A DNA stretch of 64,000 nucleotides from assembly GCA_944989445.1 (NCBI GenBank), contig CALYLW010000133.1, positions 1,600,829 through 1,664,828 of the forward strand. The letters are read 5' to 3'. The translations under genes were made by a program, and so were the position numbers. This DNA is from Ampullaceana balthica (Eukaryota; Mollusca; Gastropoda; Lymnaeidae). Under the pieces are notes generated by a model. It did not search any database. It worked only from the letters and a program-made list of their open reading frames with translations, and was not told the origin of the DNA. Shown piece by piece: positions 23,850 to 36,490 of the stretch; positions within the stretch are counted from its first letter, which is position 1, and each line of letters starts with the position of its first letter.

Positions 23850-25364
23850 CAGTCGAAACCGGTTAAGTCGACGGCGTTGGGGTATGAAAAATGGCCTGGA
23901 GATAACTGATGATCGAGTTAAAACGAAAACCAATATGGCGGCAAAATATTAACATGTGCTTGAAATTTCTTTATGTACATGATTAATTAGTTAGCGTTAA
24001 TTAGTGATGGGACGATTAATCGGAATCGTATCGGAACCCTAATATTTCTTCACTCTTTCCTAAGGTTGTAATGACCGTTCGTTTTTAAGGACCGTTTAAA
24101 ATTTTAATATAACCATGGTTCCCACTCAGGAAAAACGGGGAAAAGACGGGAATTCGTAAAAAAAATTTCTCTGCCTTGAAAGTCGGGAAAAGTTATGACT
24201 AATCGGGACTTTTTATATATATATATATATTTATGCCAAAGTAAAGGACTTTGATTACGTCTCTGTCATGTTTCGATTCTATTTAATAAAAAAAAAGTTA
24301 CCAGTTTATTATTGTCTGCGCATGCGTTAAAAGGTCAAAGTTTTTGCCTCGCCTCGTCACATGGCACGTGTCACAGCCGCTCACGTTTGCAATGCCCGTC
24401 GAATCAGCGAATAAAAAAAAATAAATAATAAACATATCAATATGGTAATTTTAAGCTTTATGCTTTTGACGTGCAGGATATCTGTTACTATCAGAACGCT
24501 CTCGAATTTCCTCAGTCAATCAAACTTGTAATATAAATAAAACTATTGCGGCCTTGACCGTTGATCACAGCACGCTGTGGGCTGTGTGTTAGACCTCGGC
24601 CGGCAACTAAGTCTAAGCAAATTTTTAAAAAAATCATTCCTTATCAGAATTTGACCTACAAAAGTGATGACGTGTATATTAATAATATTATATACATGTA
24701 CTGGAATATTAAGAAAATGATTTGATTTCATCGTCACGCGTGTGTTAGTGTCACATTCACGTATCTTACAGGTAACAAAGCAACAACAAACTTTTAAAAG
24801 AATAATAATTTTTTATTTAATTATATAAAAACCACCGTCGATTCTCGATACAAACCTTTATTTTCATTTCTAAAGATATTCGTTTATCTTAAAAAATAAA
24901 ATGATTAATGCATCAGAAAATGAATTAAGTTTAAAAATAATATAAAATGCACTGCGAAATAATGACGGATTAAAGAAGCGCGGTTTACGGGCACCTCGGG
25001 TGAATACATCTAATTCACACATAGATCGAAAGTGAAAGAAGATAATAACATCCGGTAATTTTTATTGAAATCTTGTAGAATCACACAATAGTCGGAAATC
25101 TCGAAGAAAGCGAGATGTCAACACTGTTTTGAACTAAAAATGCCAGAGTGCATTGCTAGGCCAACCGACGAGGATCGAGCTAAGCAACGTTAAGTTGCAA
25201 ATTTGGCCCTCTTTTGTGCTCGGGGTATTAGGTTTCGGCGACTTAGAAAAATCGAATTAGCCGATGAGAAAATGCTAAGACAAAGAGCGAATTTGGTGGT
25301 TCCAATAAAAAACGTCGAGTGGGGTGGTCGAGCTAACCGAGCTCAAGGTAAGTGGGTTCGACTG
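23850..25364. mobile_element. Pogo/Tigger-like DNA transposon derivative, copy 2 (inverted)
   Basis: 1,515 bp between TA dinucleotides (23848-23849, 25365-25366). Ends are CAGTCGAAACCGGTTAAGTC and, reversed, CAGTCGAACCCACTTACCTT. The interior is homologous to 13160-14570 in the opposite orientation, e.g. GGGACGATTAATCGGAATCG and AAAACCACCGTCGATTCTCG. It has an extra segment of about 95 bp near 24558-24645. Confidence 0.5.
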
Positions 25365-25366
25365 TA

Positions 25367-26830
25367 TGATTATTATGAACTCAAATCACATCAGAGATGT
25401 GATATTTTCAAGCTTCCCCACTTAAAATTGTGTGTTTCTTTTTTCAGATCTTTTTTCTTCACAGATCAACATTGTAAACTGTGATTAACATTTAAAAACA
25501 TAAAGAAAAACCTAATTATCAAAAAGATTGCTAATTTCACAACCTAAGATAATAAGATAATTAAATAAAATTAGTTGAGTGCTATTCAAAACTCAGACAC
25601 TTTTTCTTAGCCCTGTAATACCTCAACTAAAAAGACATAAATTATTGTTCTGTAATGTATAAACATATCAAAGCTAAGATGGTCCTTCAAAACGTCATTC
25701 CATTCAATATTTATAAATTCATGTTTGTTCAGGTTTTAGCAAGTAGTAATGTCAAGTAATTTCCTTTGTTAGCCTTTTTTTTTATTACGTATTTCTATGA
25801 CCAGCTCTAAAGCCTACTTAAAGACAGCAAATTAATTAAATATATAAATGTTTTTTTCATTATAATTTAAATTTCTGGCATAAGAATTAGTTTTCGTTGT
25901 ATTTTATTAATATCATGTCCACCAAGCAAACTGACAATAACTCTTCCCTCCACTTGGCTCTTTTGTAAGAGTTATTTCTCTTACCAATGGAGGATTAATT
26001 TCATTTTAAGTTAAGTAACTAAGTAGCAATTTGTAAAAACAAAAAAAAATACAGTTGTGACTGTATTCCAGTAAAATAGATTTTCTTTAAATTAATGCCG
26101 TCGTGACAGATGGACAGCAGAGGAACGAGACTAAATCAGGCAATAGCTGAAGATATATCATACTGAATTATTAAGGTTGAATGATGTGTATGGCTAATGC
26201 CTCAAACTCAATGCTTGTTTGGCTGCAAGACGTGCAGATGACACCACTGGTGATATTAATCAAACAAATGTCCTGAGTTGATTAAAAATGTCTGTTTATG
26301 ATCATGGACAAATTATTTGAGTATTATTATGTAGCATTTGTCAACATGTTATTTTTTAAAAAATCTTTTGGGAAAATTCTGCTTATTTCCAAATTAGCTT
26401 TGGCCTAGGACTTGTATAAATGTGTGTAAAAAATCAGTTTGTATCAGGATAGAAGCCATAAAATAAATACGCAGGGCAGACAACTCAATTGAATTTATTA
26501 TCTTATCTTTTACAGAAGCTCCTTCTATACAGTAGGTTATTGAAACCTATGTGAATTAATTTTATGTTGTCGTCGACATTTTTATGGCTTCATTTCATTT
26601 TCTCCCCTTCAAATATTGATCTGACATTTTAAATAGAATTTTCTTGTATACCATGTTATTTATTTATGTATGACCAATCACCTTTCTATTTATTAGAAAA
26701 AAATGCATAATGAATTTTTGGGGGATCAACTCTCATTTCATGAATGTAATGTGACATAATATTCATATAATGTTCATTGTTTAAAAATGAGAGAGAAAAA
26801 TTAATTTATTGGGGATGAATGGGTGTAAAT
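25367..26830. other. AT-rich intergenic stretch, no gene seen
   Basis: No recognisable exon, RNA gene or transposon terminus. A short piece near 26505-26540 (AGAAGCTCCTTCTATACAG) belongs to the LINE-end family at 60505-60640. Confidence 0.5.
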
Positions 26831-27248
26831 TAGGGCTGCTGTAGTTAGCGATTAAATAATCTATTAATCGTTCAGTTTTTTTACTGATAAAATTTTGAGT
26901 AACAATTACCTGTAATCAAACAGTGAATTTCTGCCCAGCACTGATATTCTGGAAGTCAGGAGAAAATGAAAGTAAAGAATGTGTGAATTTTTATTTAGCT
27001 CTGTTGGGTACATTATCAATAAGAAATATTCATCACTTGAACCAAGGTCTATTAATATGCTGGTGTGTATGCGTAGTTGGTTAGCTGATGACATTTGAAT
27101 GAGAAAACCCAGAGCTTTTGTGTTAAATAAAACAAATAAGCATCCATTTCTGAAATTACAGACGTTTTTGGATTTAATTGAAATTAACTTTGAATGAATC
27201 GTTAAAGTTGTAAAAGTTATAAAAATTAAATTATCGTTACCAGCCCAA
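26831..27248. mobile_element. MITE, TAGGGCTG family, copy 2
   Basis: Starts TAGGGCTGCTGTAGTTAGCG and ends TTATCGTTACCAGCCCAA. Its interior (CATCACTTGAACCA, TGGTTAGCTGATGACAT) parallels 6961-7751 without the nested segment. About 420 bp. Confidence 0.5.
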
Positions 27249-28189
27249 GGACAAGCAGTGAAGGAATTCTACATTTATTTCTTTACATTTTCCCACTAAA
27301 TAACATTAATTTTATCTTGTCTTTGAAATGAGGACAATGTTCTTTAAAAGATTGAAGAAAATAATTTTGTATTGTATTTTTTAAAAAAGCACAATTCTTT
27401 GAAAACTTTTTTTTTGTTAAAAACTTTGACTTTGTTGTCCTAAGGCAGCAATGAATTTGTAGATGTAATGATAAAAAAAAAGAAAGAAAAGAAGTAAAAA
27501 GATTGGTCCAAATTCTGGTCCTCATCATATTTTCCCATTTTGTGTTTCTATTTCTATCTGTTTCTTTATCTCTTGTGAATTCAGTCCTTGTCTCCATTGA
27601 GCACCATTTGTATGTGTTCCATCACAGAAGAGCACTGACTAAAGTGTAACTATGCAATTTTAGCTGCACTTATTTGAAATGATTTATTATGCTCATCATA
27701 AGCCCCATGCCATCTTGTTTGATTTTGATTTGTTTTTGTATTTTTTTAAAAGAAGATTCATGTAATGACAAGGTCACACATTGTTGCTGATTAATTTGAT
27801 TTATGACTTATGTTTCACTGTTTAATTCATTGAAGTGATAGTTTATTTTTGCTCAGTAGTTTGTCAAGACTGAAGTTACTTATAACCCAGAGTAAGGGAA
27901 TATTTTTTTGGCTATTGGTCTTGAATGGCTCAGGAAACTAAAGTCACGTCCACTGCACTGTATTAAAAAAAGTAGATAATATACAAGGGGAGGTAATCAC
28001 ATCAGAGTGGTGGAGGGCTTGAATGAGGTGTTGAGATCTGTGTTACATATCAGGAAAAGGCAACCCCGGGCCAATTCCAGTGAAATCTGCAAGAGTTTTC
28101 ATCCTGTGTCCTGGCATCAGGTAAGGAATCAATTTTCCGCCGATGGCTGCTTTTAACGAAGTCATTGACGCCAGGATTTAAAGTCTGTT

Positions 28190-28425
28190 CTATCTGATGA
28201 GAGTCACTGGCAAGATTTGTTCAGTTGTTGAGAGTCACTGGCAAGATTTGTTCAGTTGATGGGAGTCACTGGCAAGATTTGTTCACTTGTTGCCCTTTTA
28301 TTGATGTGCTATCTGATGAGAGTCACTGGCAAGATTTGTTCAGTTGCCCTTTTATTGATGTGTTATTTGATGAGAGTCACTGGCAAGATTTGTTCAGTTG
28401 CCCTTTTATTGCTCTAAGTACCATG
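28190..28425. repeat. Irregular minisatellite based on GAGAGTCACTGGCAAGATTTG
   Basis: The 28-bp core GAGTCACTGGCAAGATTTGT plus TCAGTTG recurs five times, with a CCCTTTTATTGATGTG insert in the later copies. Confidence 0.5.
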
Positions 28426-28473
28426 GTTGACTTTCAGAGATCTGATTAGGTAATGGATGCTTTCATAGTCATA

Positions 28474-29245
28474 AGTGCACTGAAATGGCTTTCATAGTCC
28501 TGAAATATGATGAAATCTGTGCACTGAAATGGCTTTCATAGTCCTGAAATATGATGAAATCTGTGCACTGAAATGGCTTTCATAGTCCTGAAATATGATG
28601 AAATCTGTGCACTGAAATGGCTTTCATAGTCCTGAATATGATGAAATCTGTGCTCTGAAATGGCTTTCATAGTCCTGAAATATGATGAAATCTGTGCACT
28701 GAAATGGCTTTCATAGTCCTGAAATATGATGAAATCTGTGCACTGAAATGGCTTTCATAGTCCTGAAATATGATGAAATCTGTGCACTGAAATGGCTTTC
28801 ACAGTCCTGAAATATGATGAAATCTGTGCACTGAAATGGCTTTCATAGTCCTGAAATATGATGAAATCTGTGCACTGAAATGGCTTTCATAGTCCTGAAA
28901 TATGATGAAATCTGTGCACTGAAATGGCTTTCATAGTCCTGAAATATGATGAAATCTGTGCACTGAAATGGCTTTCATAGTCCTGCAATATGATGAAATC
29001 TGTGCACTGAAATGGCTTTCATAGTCCTGAAATATGATGAAATCTGTGCACTGAAATGGCTTTCATAGTCCTGAAATATGATGAAATCTGTGCACTGAAA
29101 TGGCTTTCATAGTCCTGAAATATGATGAAATCTGTGCACTGAAATGGCTTTCATAGTCCTGATGTATGATGAAATCTGTGCACTGAAATGGCTTTCATAG
29201 TCCTGAAATATGATAAAATATGTGCACTGAACTGGCTCTGGTGGC
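28474..29245. repeat. 44-bp minisatellite, about 17 copies
   Basis: Unit GTGCACTGAAATGGCTTTCA plus TAGTCCTGAAATATGATGAAATCT. Copies are very uniform; one (near 28620-28660) lacks a base. The last two copies are more diverged. Confidence 0.5.
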
Positions 29246-30094
29246 CATAAAATATGAAATCTGATTTATTTTTGATTCATGTTTCTCTAAAAAATGAAAG
29301 CGACATTAATGAATGATAGAAAACTTGTGTTGCGTGACATTTTCACTTTTGAAATTAAAGAGAAAAAACTGTGGCCTTTAATCTTCCAATAATGAAGATG
29401 GTCTATAATCTTGAAGGGCTTTATCATATAGAAGTAATAGAACTGATCATCTAACTGAATTTTAAACACATCCATGTTTTGTAGGCCTGGACTATTTTTG
29501 TAATGTTTGAGTTAATCAAAATTGTTATTGGTTAGGAGAAGGTGCTTCATTTTTTTGTAAAGATGGACTTTTATCACTTTTTAAGACTATAACTTATAAC
29601 ATTTTTACAGTTTTAACACAGTGTTGTCTTTTTTTATATATATTTAATTTTTGTGAATTGAAACATGTGTTCTGTGTACATGTCATATTTATTTTGAATG
29701 AAGGTAATGATTAGAAATTTTAATGTCTTAATTATTTTTTTCATATAAGGTTACTAATGATATATTTTATGTGTCTATTTATTTTGACCTGAGTTATGTG
29801 GTTGTGATGGAGAAAAGAAAACAATGACGTGATAATAAAAATAATGGATGTATTTTTTTTGTTTAAATGTTCCATGTGAAGAATATTTAAATAAGTTTGC
29901 AACTTGTGACAACACAATAACAAAATAATAATACAAAACATTTTCACCTCTTGGTCCAAACAAAACAAAATCTCTTTTACAACTCCCACACCTGTATTTG
30001 TACAAATCAGTGCCCCCCTCCCTCCCACCTATGCTAATTTTACCCAAACCCCCCATCCCCTCCCTCCAAAAACCACACAAACACAACACAAACA

Positions 30095-30375
30095 CACACG
30101 CCTTTTATCCTGTCAGCAGCCCCCCTCCCCAAACACCACACAAACACGCCTTTCATACTGTCAGCAGCCCCCCTCCCCCAAACACCACACAAACACGCCT
30201 TTCATACTGTCAGCAGCCCCCCTCCCCCAAACACCACACAAACACGCCTTTCATACTGTCAGCAGCTCCCCTCCCTCCAAACACCACACAAACACAACAT
30301 AAACACACACACACACCTTTCATTCTGTCAGCAACTCCCCTCCCCCAAACACACGCCTTTCATCCCGTCAGCAGC
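30095..30375. repeat. C-rich 49-bp minisatellite, about 5 copies
   Basis: Unit AACACGCCTTTCATACTGTC plus AGCAGCCCCCCTCCCCCAAACACCACAC. The + strand open frame over it (29998-30492) is a product of the repeat. Confidence 0.5.
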
Positions 30376-32786
30376 TCCTCTAGGGAAATGAAAATGTTTG
30401 TGTGTTATTTCAAATATGACATTGTTAAGCTACTCTGTGATCAAAGAAGATTCGTTCACCTATATTCATTTATAATAAACATTTTTCTTTAAAAAAGCAC
30501 TTTATGATTCTGATTATAATTCTAATTCATTTCATATAGATGTCAATTGACATGTTACCACTTCATGTTGAGAAGAAAAAACTGGTTCTTATTTGGCTTG
30601 TCCTACAGTAAAATAAGGAAGAAAATAAATAAAGGTAAAAAAAACCACAATGACTGTATAGATTAATTTTCCAGTTTTAATGAGTCCTAAATCAAATTTA
30701 CATTTTTTTAAAAATAGATAAAACATTCGATAAATCAACTTGTAAGAGCAGAAGTGTCTTGTAGCAGTGTCTTGTGTTACAAAAACAGTATGAACACAAT
30801 AAATCATGATTATAATTTGATTATATTACCTGGACTACATGGCCTTCTTTATTAAAACAAGCCTAGACTAATGTCAGACAATGATCAAAACACTCACAAT
30901 TCACAATACGTGTGCTATTTTGTATGTTAGTGTTGAGTATATCATACAACTTTCACGTTTGGTCTAATCTTTCAATTTTTCATAACATGCCACCACGTCC
31001 TGACGACCAACAGGTAAAGTGGTGCTGTAGACAGGAAATGTTCAATTAAATGGCAGGAAAGCTTAAACAAATGTTCATTTGCTTTCTTTAAGATAAGATA
31101 TTTTGTTACAGATCCAAATTAGACGTTTCTAATCAGAGGCGTCACTAGGGGGTGCGGACCGCGTGACACCATCGCTAAGTTTGACACCATAATGTAAAAT
31201 TCTGTATGATCTCGTTATTTGGCACTGGCACAGTTAGAGGAGGTCTATGGGGTCAGTCGTGAGGGGGTGATACCAACCCTAGTGACGCACCTGTTTCTAA
31301 TAACATTGTAAATATTTATATCATGGCATAAACAAACACACATCTCATCAAGAGAACATTTAACTATGAGAATAACTTAAACACAAGACAAGTTAGTGTC
31401 AGTCACACCCATATGAACTCCCTTAGCTACTTAGAAAATATGGGTGAGACTGCAATCAGGGTTATTGATAAGCAGATATATGTCATGCAAACAGGGTATT
31501 TATGAGGCTGACAAGACGTCATAAAACGTTTTTTGACCCTGGTTGCATGACACATCTACTTAGCCATGATAGACCTAATAATCTTTAGAATTTCAAACCA
31601 CTAGTCGAGCTCACTGGGAAACTGTTTTATCTTCAATTGATGGAGAGAACTGACCCGGATCCAGCTAATAATAGCTACCGTACTTGAAGAAGCGGCGTTA
31701 GGTACGCGCGAGGCCTGGTGCAACAATGACCCCGCGGGGCCAGAGTACTGGTAACGATCGCGAACTACCAATATGCCCAAAAAGGTCATAATATCTGGAT
31801 TAGATCAATTCTTGCGCAAACGCAGTAGTTCAATATCTGTCGGCTCTTTTGTTACTAAAATATATTTATGTTCGCGTTTTACGAACAATGGTTTATTTTC
31901 GAAAAATACCGTAACGACTTACGTTAAAATGCAATTTATTGTACAAGACAATATTTCAAATTCATGTTTCTAATCGCAAGTGCATTGTGTACAAGACTAC
32001 ATGCAGTGTACTCCAACAGGCAGGATGACATTCTCATATATCTTGGTCCATCACATCAGCGAATCACTTTATAATTTACATACGCTAATTAATGGCAGGC
32101 ATGCAGCTTGTTTTCCACTGTCAAGTTCAATGGTATTGTTTTATGTCGGCTGCAGTTGTACAAAGTCCCTTACCATTCTCAAACGCGGGGCCCCCTAAGC
32201 GCGGGCCTGGGGCAATGTTGCCACCCCCAAACGCCGCTCCTGCGTACTTGTGTTTGTGAGTGAGATGTGTCATGCAAAATTTCTTATTGTTTTTGTTTTT
32301 TTAATTTTAGTTTTACAAGAGCAAGTGAAATATGTATGTGGGGTATTACTGGCTTTCTTGTTAACTCTAGCGAGGAAAGGAAATTTATAAACACAAAATG
32401 TAAAATGAATATAATAATTTTTTTAATTGGTTTTATAACCAAAAAAAACGTAGAAATTAGAAAACAACTTTGATTATATTGACACAAATACAGCTAATTT
32501 AATTTATGTTATTTTTTAACAAAATCAATAAATAATTTTTTTTTAAAAAGGACAGGAATGAAAATGAAAAAAAAACAAAAAATGAAGAAAGAAAAAACAA
32601 CAAAAAAAACAACTAACAAAGTTATGTTTTCAATCTCACGCATTTGTAACGAGGGGGGGGGGTTGTTTAAGAAAAGTGACGTAACATCAAAAACGCGCAA
32701 CTTTGAATAAAAGTTCCACTTACATTTAAAGATTTGATTGTTTGCAACTTATTTCATGGCGTTTTGAATGGCTTCACACGTGTTAC
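30376..32786. other. Intergenic stretch apart from the MITE at 31134, no gene seen
   Basis: A GC-rich piece near 32180-32245 (GGGGCCCCCTAAGCGCGGGC) looks like the end of another hAT-type repeat, but no partner end was found. No exon is recognisable. Confidence 0.5.
31134..31293. mobile_element. hAT MITE (CAGAGGCGTCACTAGGG family), copy 1
   Basis: Ends CAGAGGCGTCACTAGGG and CCCTAGTGACGCACCTG, with an exact 8-bp target duplication TTTCTAAT (31126-31133, 31294-31301). A second copy lies at 50621-50787. A single end (CCCTAGTGACGCCTCTG) lies near 60169-60185. Confidence 0.5.
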
Positions 32787-34641
32787 GATATTAGAGTGCA
32801 GCCTTACACTAAATACATAGATATTAGAGTGCAGCCTTACACTAAATACATAGATATTAGAGTGCAGCCTTACACTAAATACATAGATATTAGAGTACAG
32901 CCTTACACTAAATACATAGATATTAGAGTACAGCCTCACACTAAATACATAGATATTAGAGTACAGCCTTACACTAAATACATAGATATTAGAGTACAGC
33001 CTTACACTAAATACATAGATATTAGAGTACAGCCTCACACTAAATACATAGATATTAGAGTGCAGCCTTACACTAAATACATAGATATTAGAGTACAGCC
33101 TTACACTAAATACATAGATATTAGAGTACAGCCTTACACTAAATACATAGATATTAGAGTACAGCCTCACACTAAATACATAGATATTAGAGTACATACA
33201 GCCTTACACTAAATACATAGATATTAGAGTACAGCCTTACACTAAATACATAGATATTAGAGTACAGCCTTACACTAAATACATAGATATTAGAGTACAG
33301 CCTTACACTAAATACATAGATATTAGAGTACAGCCTTACACTAAATACATAGATATTAGAGTACAGCCTTACACTAAATACATAGATATTAGAGTACAGC
33401 CTTACACTAAATACATAGATATTAGAGTACAGCCTTACACTAAATACATAGATATTAGAGTACAGCCTTACACTAAATACATAGATATTAGAGTACATAC
33501 AGCCTCACACTAAATACATAGATATTAGAGTACAGCCTTACACTAAATACATAGATATTAGAGTACAGCCTTACACTAAATACATAGATATTAGAGTACA
33601 GCCTTACACTAAATACATAGATATTAGAGTACATACAGCCTTACACTAAATACATAGATATTAGAGTACAGCCTTACACTAAATACATAGATATTAGAGT
33701 ACAGCCTTACACTAAATACATAGATATTAGAGTACAGCCTTACACTAAATACATAGATATTAGAGTACAGCCTTACACTAAATACATAGATATTAGAGTA
33801 AAGCCTTACACTAAATACATAGATATTAGAGTACAGCCTCACACTAAATACATAGATATTAGAGTAAAGCCTTACACTAAATACATAGATATTAGAGTAA
33901 AGCCTTACACTAAATACATAGATATTAGAGTACAGCCTTACACTAAATACATAGATATTAGAGTACATCCTTACACTAAATACATAGATATTAGAGTACA
34001 GCCTTACACTAAATACATAGATATTAGAGTACAGCCTTACACTAAATACATAGATATTAGAGTACAGCCTTACACTAAATACATAGATATTAGAGTACAG
34101 CCTCACACTAAATACATAGATATTAGAGTACAGCCTCACACTAAATACATAGATATTAGAGTACAGCCTCACACTAAATACATAGATATTAGAGTACAGC
34201 CTTACACTAAATACATAGATATTAGAGTACAGCCTCACACTAAATACATAGATATTAGAGTTCAGCCTCACACTAAATACATAGATATTAGAGTACAGCC
34301 TTACACTAAATACATAGATATTAGAGTACAGCCTCACACTAAATACATAGATATTAGAGTACAGCCTTACACTAAATACATAGATATTAGAGTACAGCCT
34401 CACACTAAATACATAGATATTAGAGTACAGCCTTACACTAAATACATAGATATTAGAGTACAGCCTCACACTAAATACATAGATATTAGAGTACAGCCTC
34501 ACACTAAATACATAGATATTAGAGTACAGCCTTACGCTAAATACATAGATATTAGAGTACAGCCTTACACTAAATACATTGATATTAGAGTACAGCCTTA
34601 CACTAAATACATAGATATTAGAGTGCAGCCTAAATACATAT
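32787..34641. repeat. 33-bp minisatellite, about 56 copies
   Basis: Unit AGTACAGCCTTACACTAAAT plus ACATAGATATTAG. Because 33 is a multiple of three and no frame of the unit holds a stop in two orientations, long frames appear on both strands (IRVQPYTKYID repeats on +, YSNIYVFSVRL repeats on -). Four-base additions (AGTACATACAGCC near 33193, 33494 and 33631) break the frames. I regard these frames as non-coding. Confidence 0.5.
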
Positions 34642-35920
34642 TTAAATGACAAAAGAAGTAATTTGCAACATGCTAATTTTCAATTAGAAATATGGCTGGG
34701 TTTTTTGGTGGGGGGGGGGTTTCAAAGCATTGTGAGGACATATTGGAAAGGGTGGGGGGTCTAAGTTTTTGTGATGAGGGGGGAGGACGGGAGGGGCGGG
34801 TAAAAATCGACCAAAATTGACTAACGTCATTTATGGACGGCCCCTGCTTACTTCATGACCCTATGTCTTTTGCAATTTTTCTTTTTCTTTCTGCGTCGTT
34901 TTGGAGGTTTACAAACCCTTAAATTTGGAATGGAGGAAGGAAATTATGTTGGTCAAACGACGGGGGTTTTACCCTTTTCATAAATGCTTAATCTTCCAAA
35001 CACGCCGCTAATTCCGTCACGTGTTTAAGAAAAAAAAAGTTTTTAGTTGCAATCTCCGTTTCCATTCCGAGATTCATGAACCCATCCAATCCACAGTCTC
35101 AACAAATGAAAACCCGTTTCAAGTTTTTCAAGTACCCACATCCTCTAAACACTACAAACTCATCTCAAACATCGCCGAGGTCCACACAATGTGAAGAGGA
35201 ATTTTTTGCAGAGCTGAGAAGTCTGTCAGAGTGAGACATTGTATGTAGTACATTCCTTCACAACTATAGCCACCATGCAATGAGCTCTATCTTCTTACAA
35301 AGCACGTTTGCCTTATACAAGGTTCCAGTTACGTTAAAAGGTACAAGAACTTATACTTTAAGTACACGGAAACAATATGCACCGCTCTGCACTACAACCA
35401 ACCACATGCACTGCCCAAAAACATTTAATTCGTTTGAACTATACATTTACGAACGCTAAGTAAATTAACAGTTTTTAAGAAATCAATGTTTCACATCCCA
35501 TACGTCTGAAAAGTTTAAATTTAATAAAAGTGAATAAGTGTTGCAAAGTGAAATAAACTCATTGGTCTTTTAAAATGAAATCGTCCAAATGTAAATAATA
35601 TCTATTTTTTAAATTAATTATTTTAAAAAAAAATTATTATTATTATTTTTTGCAGTCAGCAACATTTTATTCTAATATTTATGCGACATTAACTTTTGTT
35701 ACAAACAAAATAAGGTCATCATTTCTTGGTAGTGACTTGTGATAGTTTGTTGTGACGTGTGACGTATGCCTCATGGCGCCGTGACAGTAGATTGACAAAC
35801 CTGCAGCAAAAAGTCATTAAAATAAACTGTAAAGCTATTCACGGTACATGTATATTTAGACAAGGAAAATTCTATTCTTATAGATGTCAACCAGCATACA
35901 TGTGTACATACATTTAATAT
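34642..35920. other. Intergenic stretch with one small ambiguous ORF (35076-35234, +)
   Basis: G-rich simple sequence near 34700-34800 ends in AACGTCATTTATGGACGGCCCC, resembling one end of a CCGTCCATAAATGACGT-type MITE. At 35076-35234 a 52-codon frame (MNPSNPQSQQMKTRFK start, FFAELRSLSE end) overlaps a second open frame. Neither matches a family I recognise. Confidence 0.5.
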
Positions 35921-36289
35921 GACGGATATATGCCCACTTCTGGACATTGGTATATAATTATGACGGATATATGCCCACTTCTGGACATTGGTATATAATT
36001 ATGACGGATATATGCCCACTTCTGGACATTGGTATATAATTATGACGGATATATGCCCACTTCTGGACATTGGTATATAATTATGACGGATATATGCCCA
36101 CTTCTGGACATTGGTATATAATTATGACGGATATATGCCCACTTCTGGACATTGGTATATAATTATGACGGATATATGCCCACTTCTGGACATTGGTATA
36201 TAATTATGACGGATATATGCCCACTTCTGGACATTGGTATATAATTATGACGGATATATGCCCACTTCTGGACATTGCTATATAATGTT
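35921..36289. repeat. 41-bp minisatellite, 9 copies
   Basis: Unit GACGGATATATGCCCACTTC plus TGGACATTGGTATATAATTAT. The copies are almost identical; only the last shows GCTATATAATG. Confidence 0.5.
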
Positions 36290-36490
36290 GTGCATGTCTA
36301 TGTTTAGGAAGATTGAGAGTGGAATGTCTTTTCTCAAGGTGCTGGAAATATAAATATGTAATTAAAATGTGGTGAGCCCATCTGTAGGCTGGCTTATAGC
36401 GCTATACAAGTGTACAAAATAAATACAGTGTTTTAAAGATATGACCATAGTTAGGAAGGTCATGTTTAAATTAAGACATCAGTTAGACGT

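Noticed and set aside
25203..25484. 93-codon open frame
   Set aside because: Most of it lies in the terminal part of the pogo/Tigger-like copy 2 and crosses its boundary at 25364.
32742..34652. Long open frames of 11-residue repeats on both strands
   Set aside because: They follow from a 33-bp tandem unit lacking stops; frames break at 4-base additions and no domain or splice support is seen.
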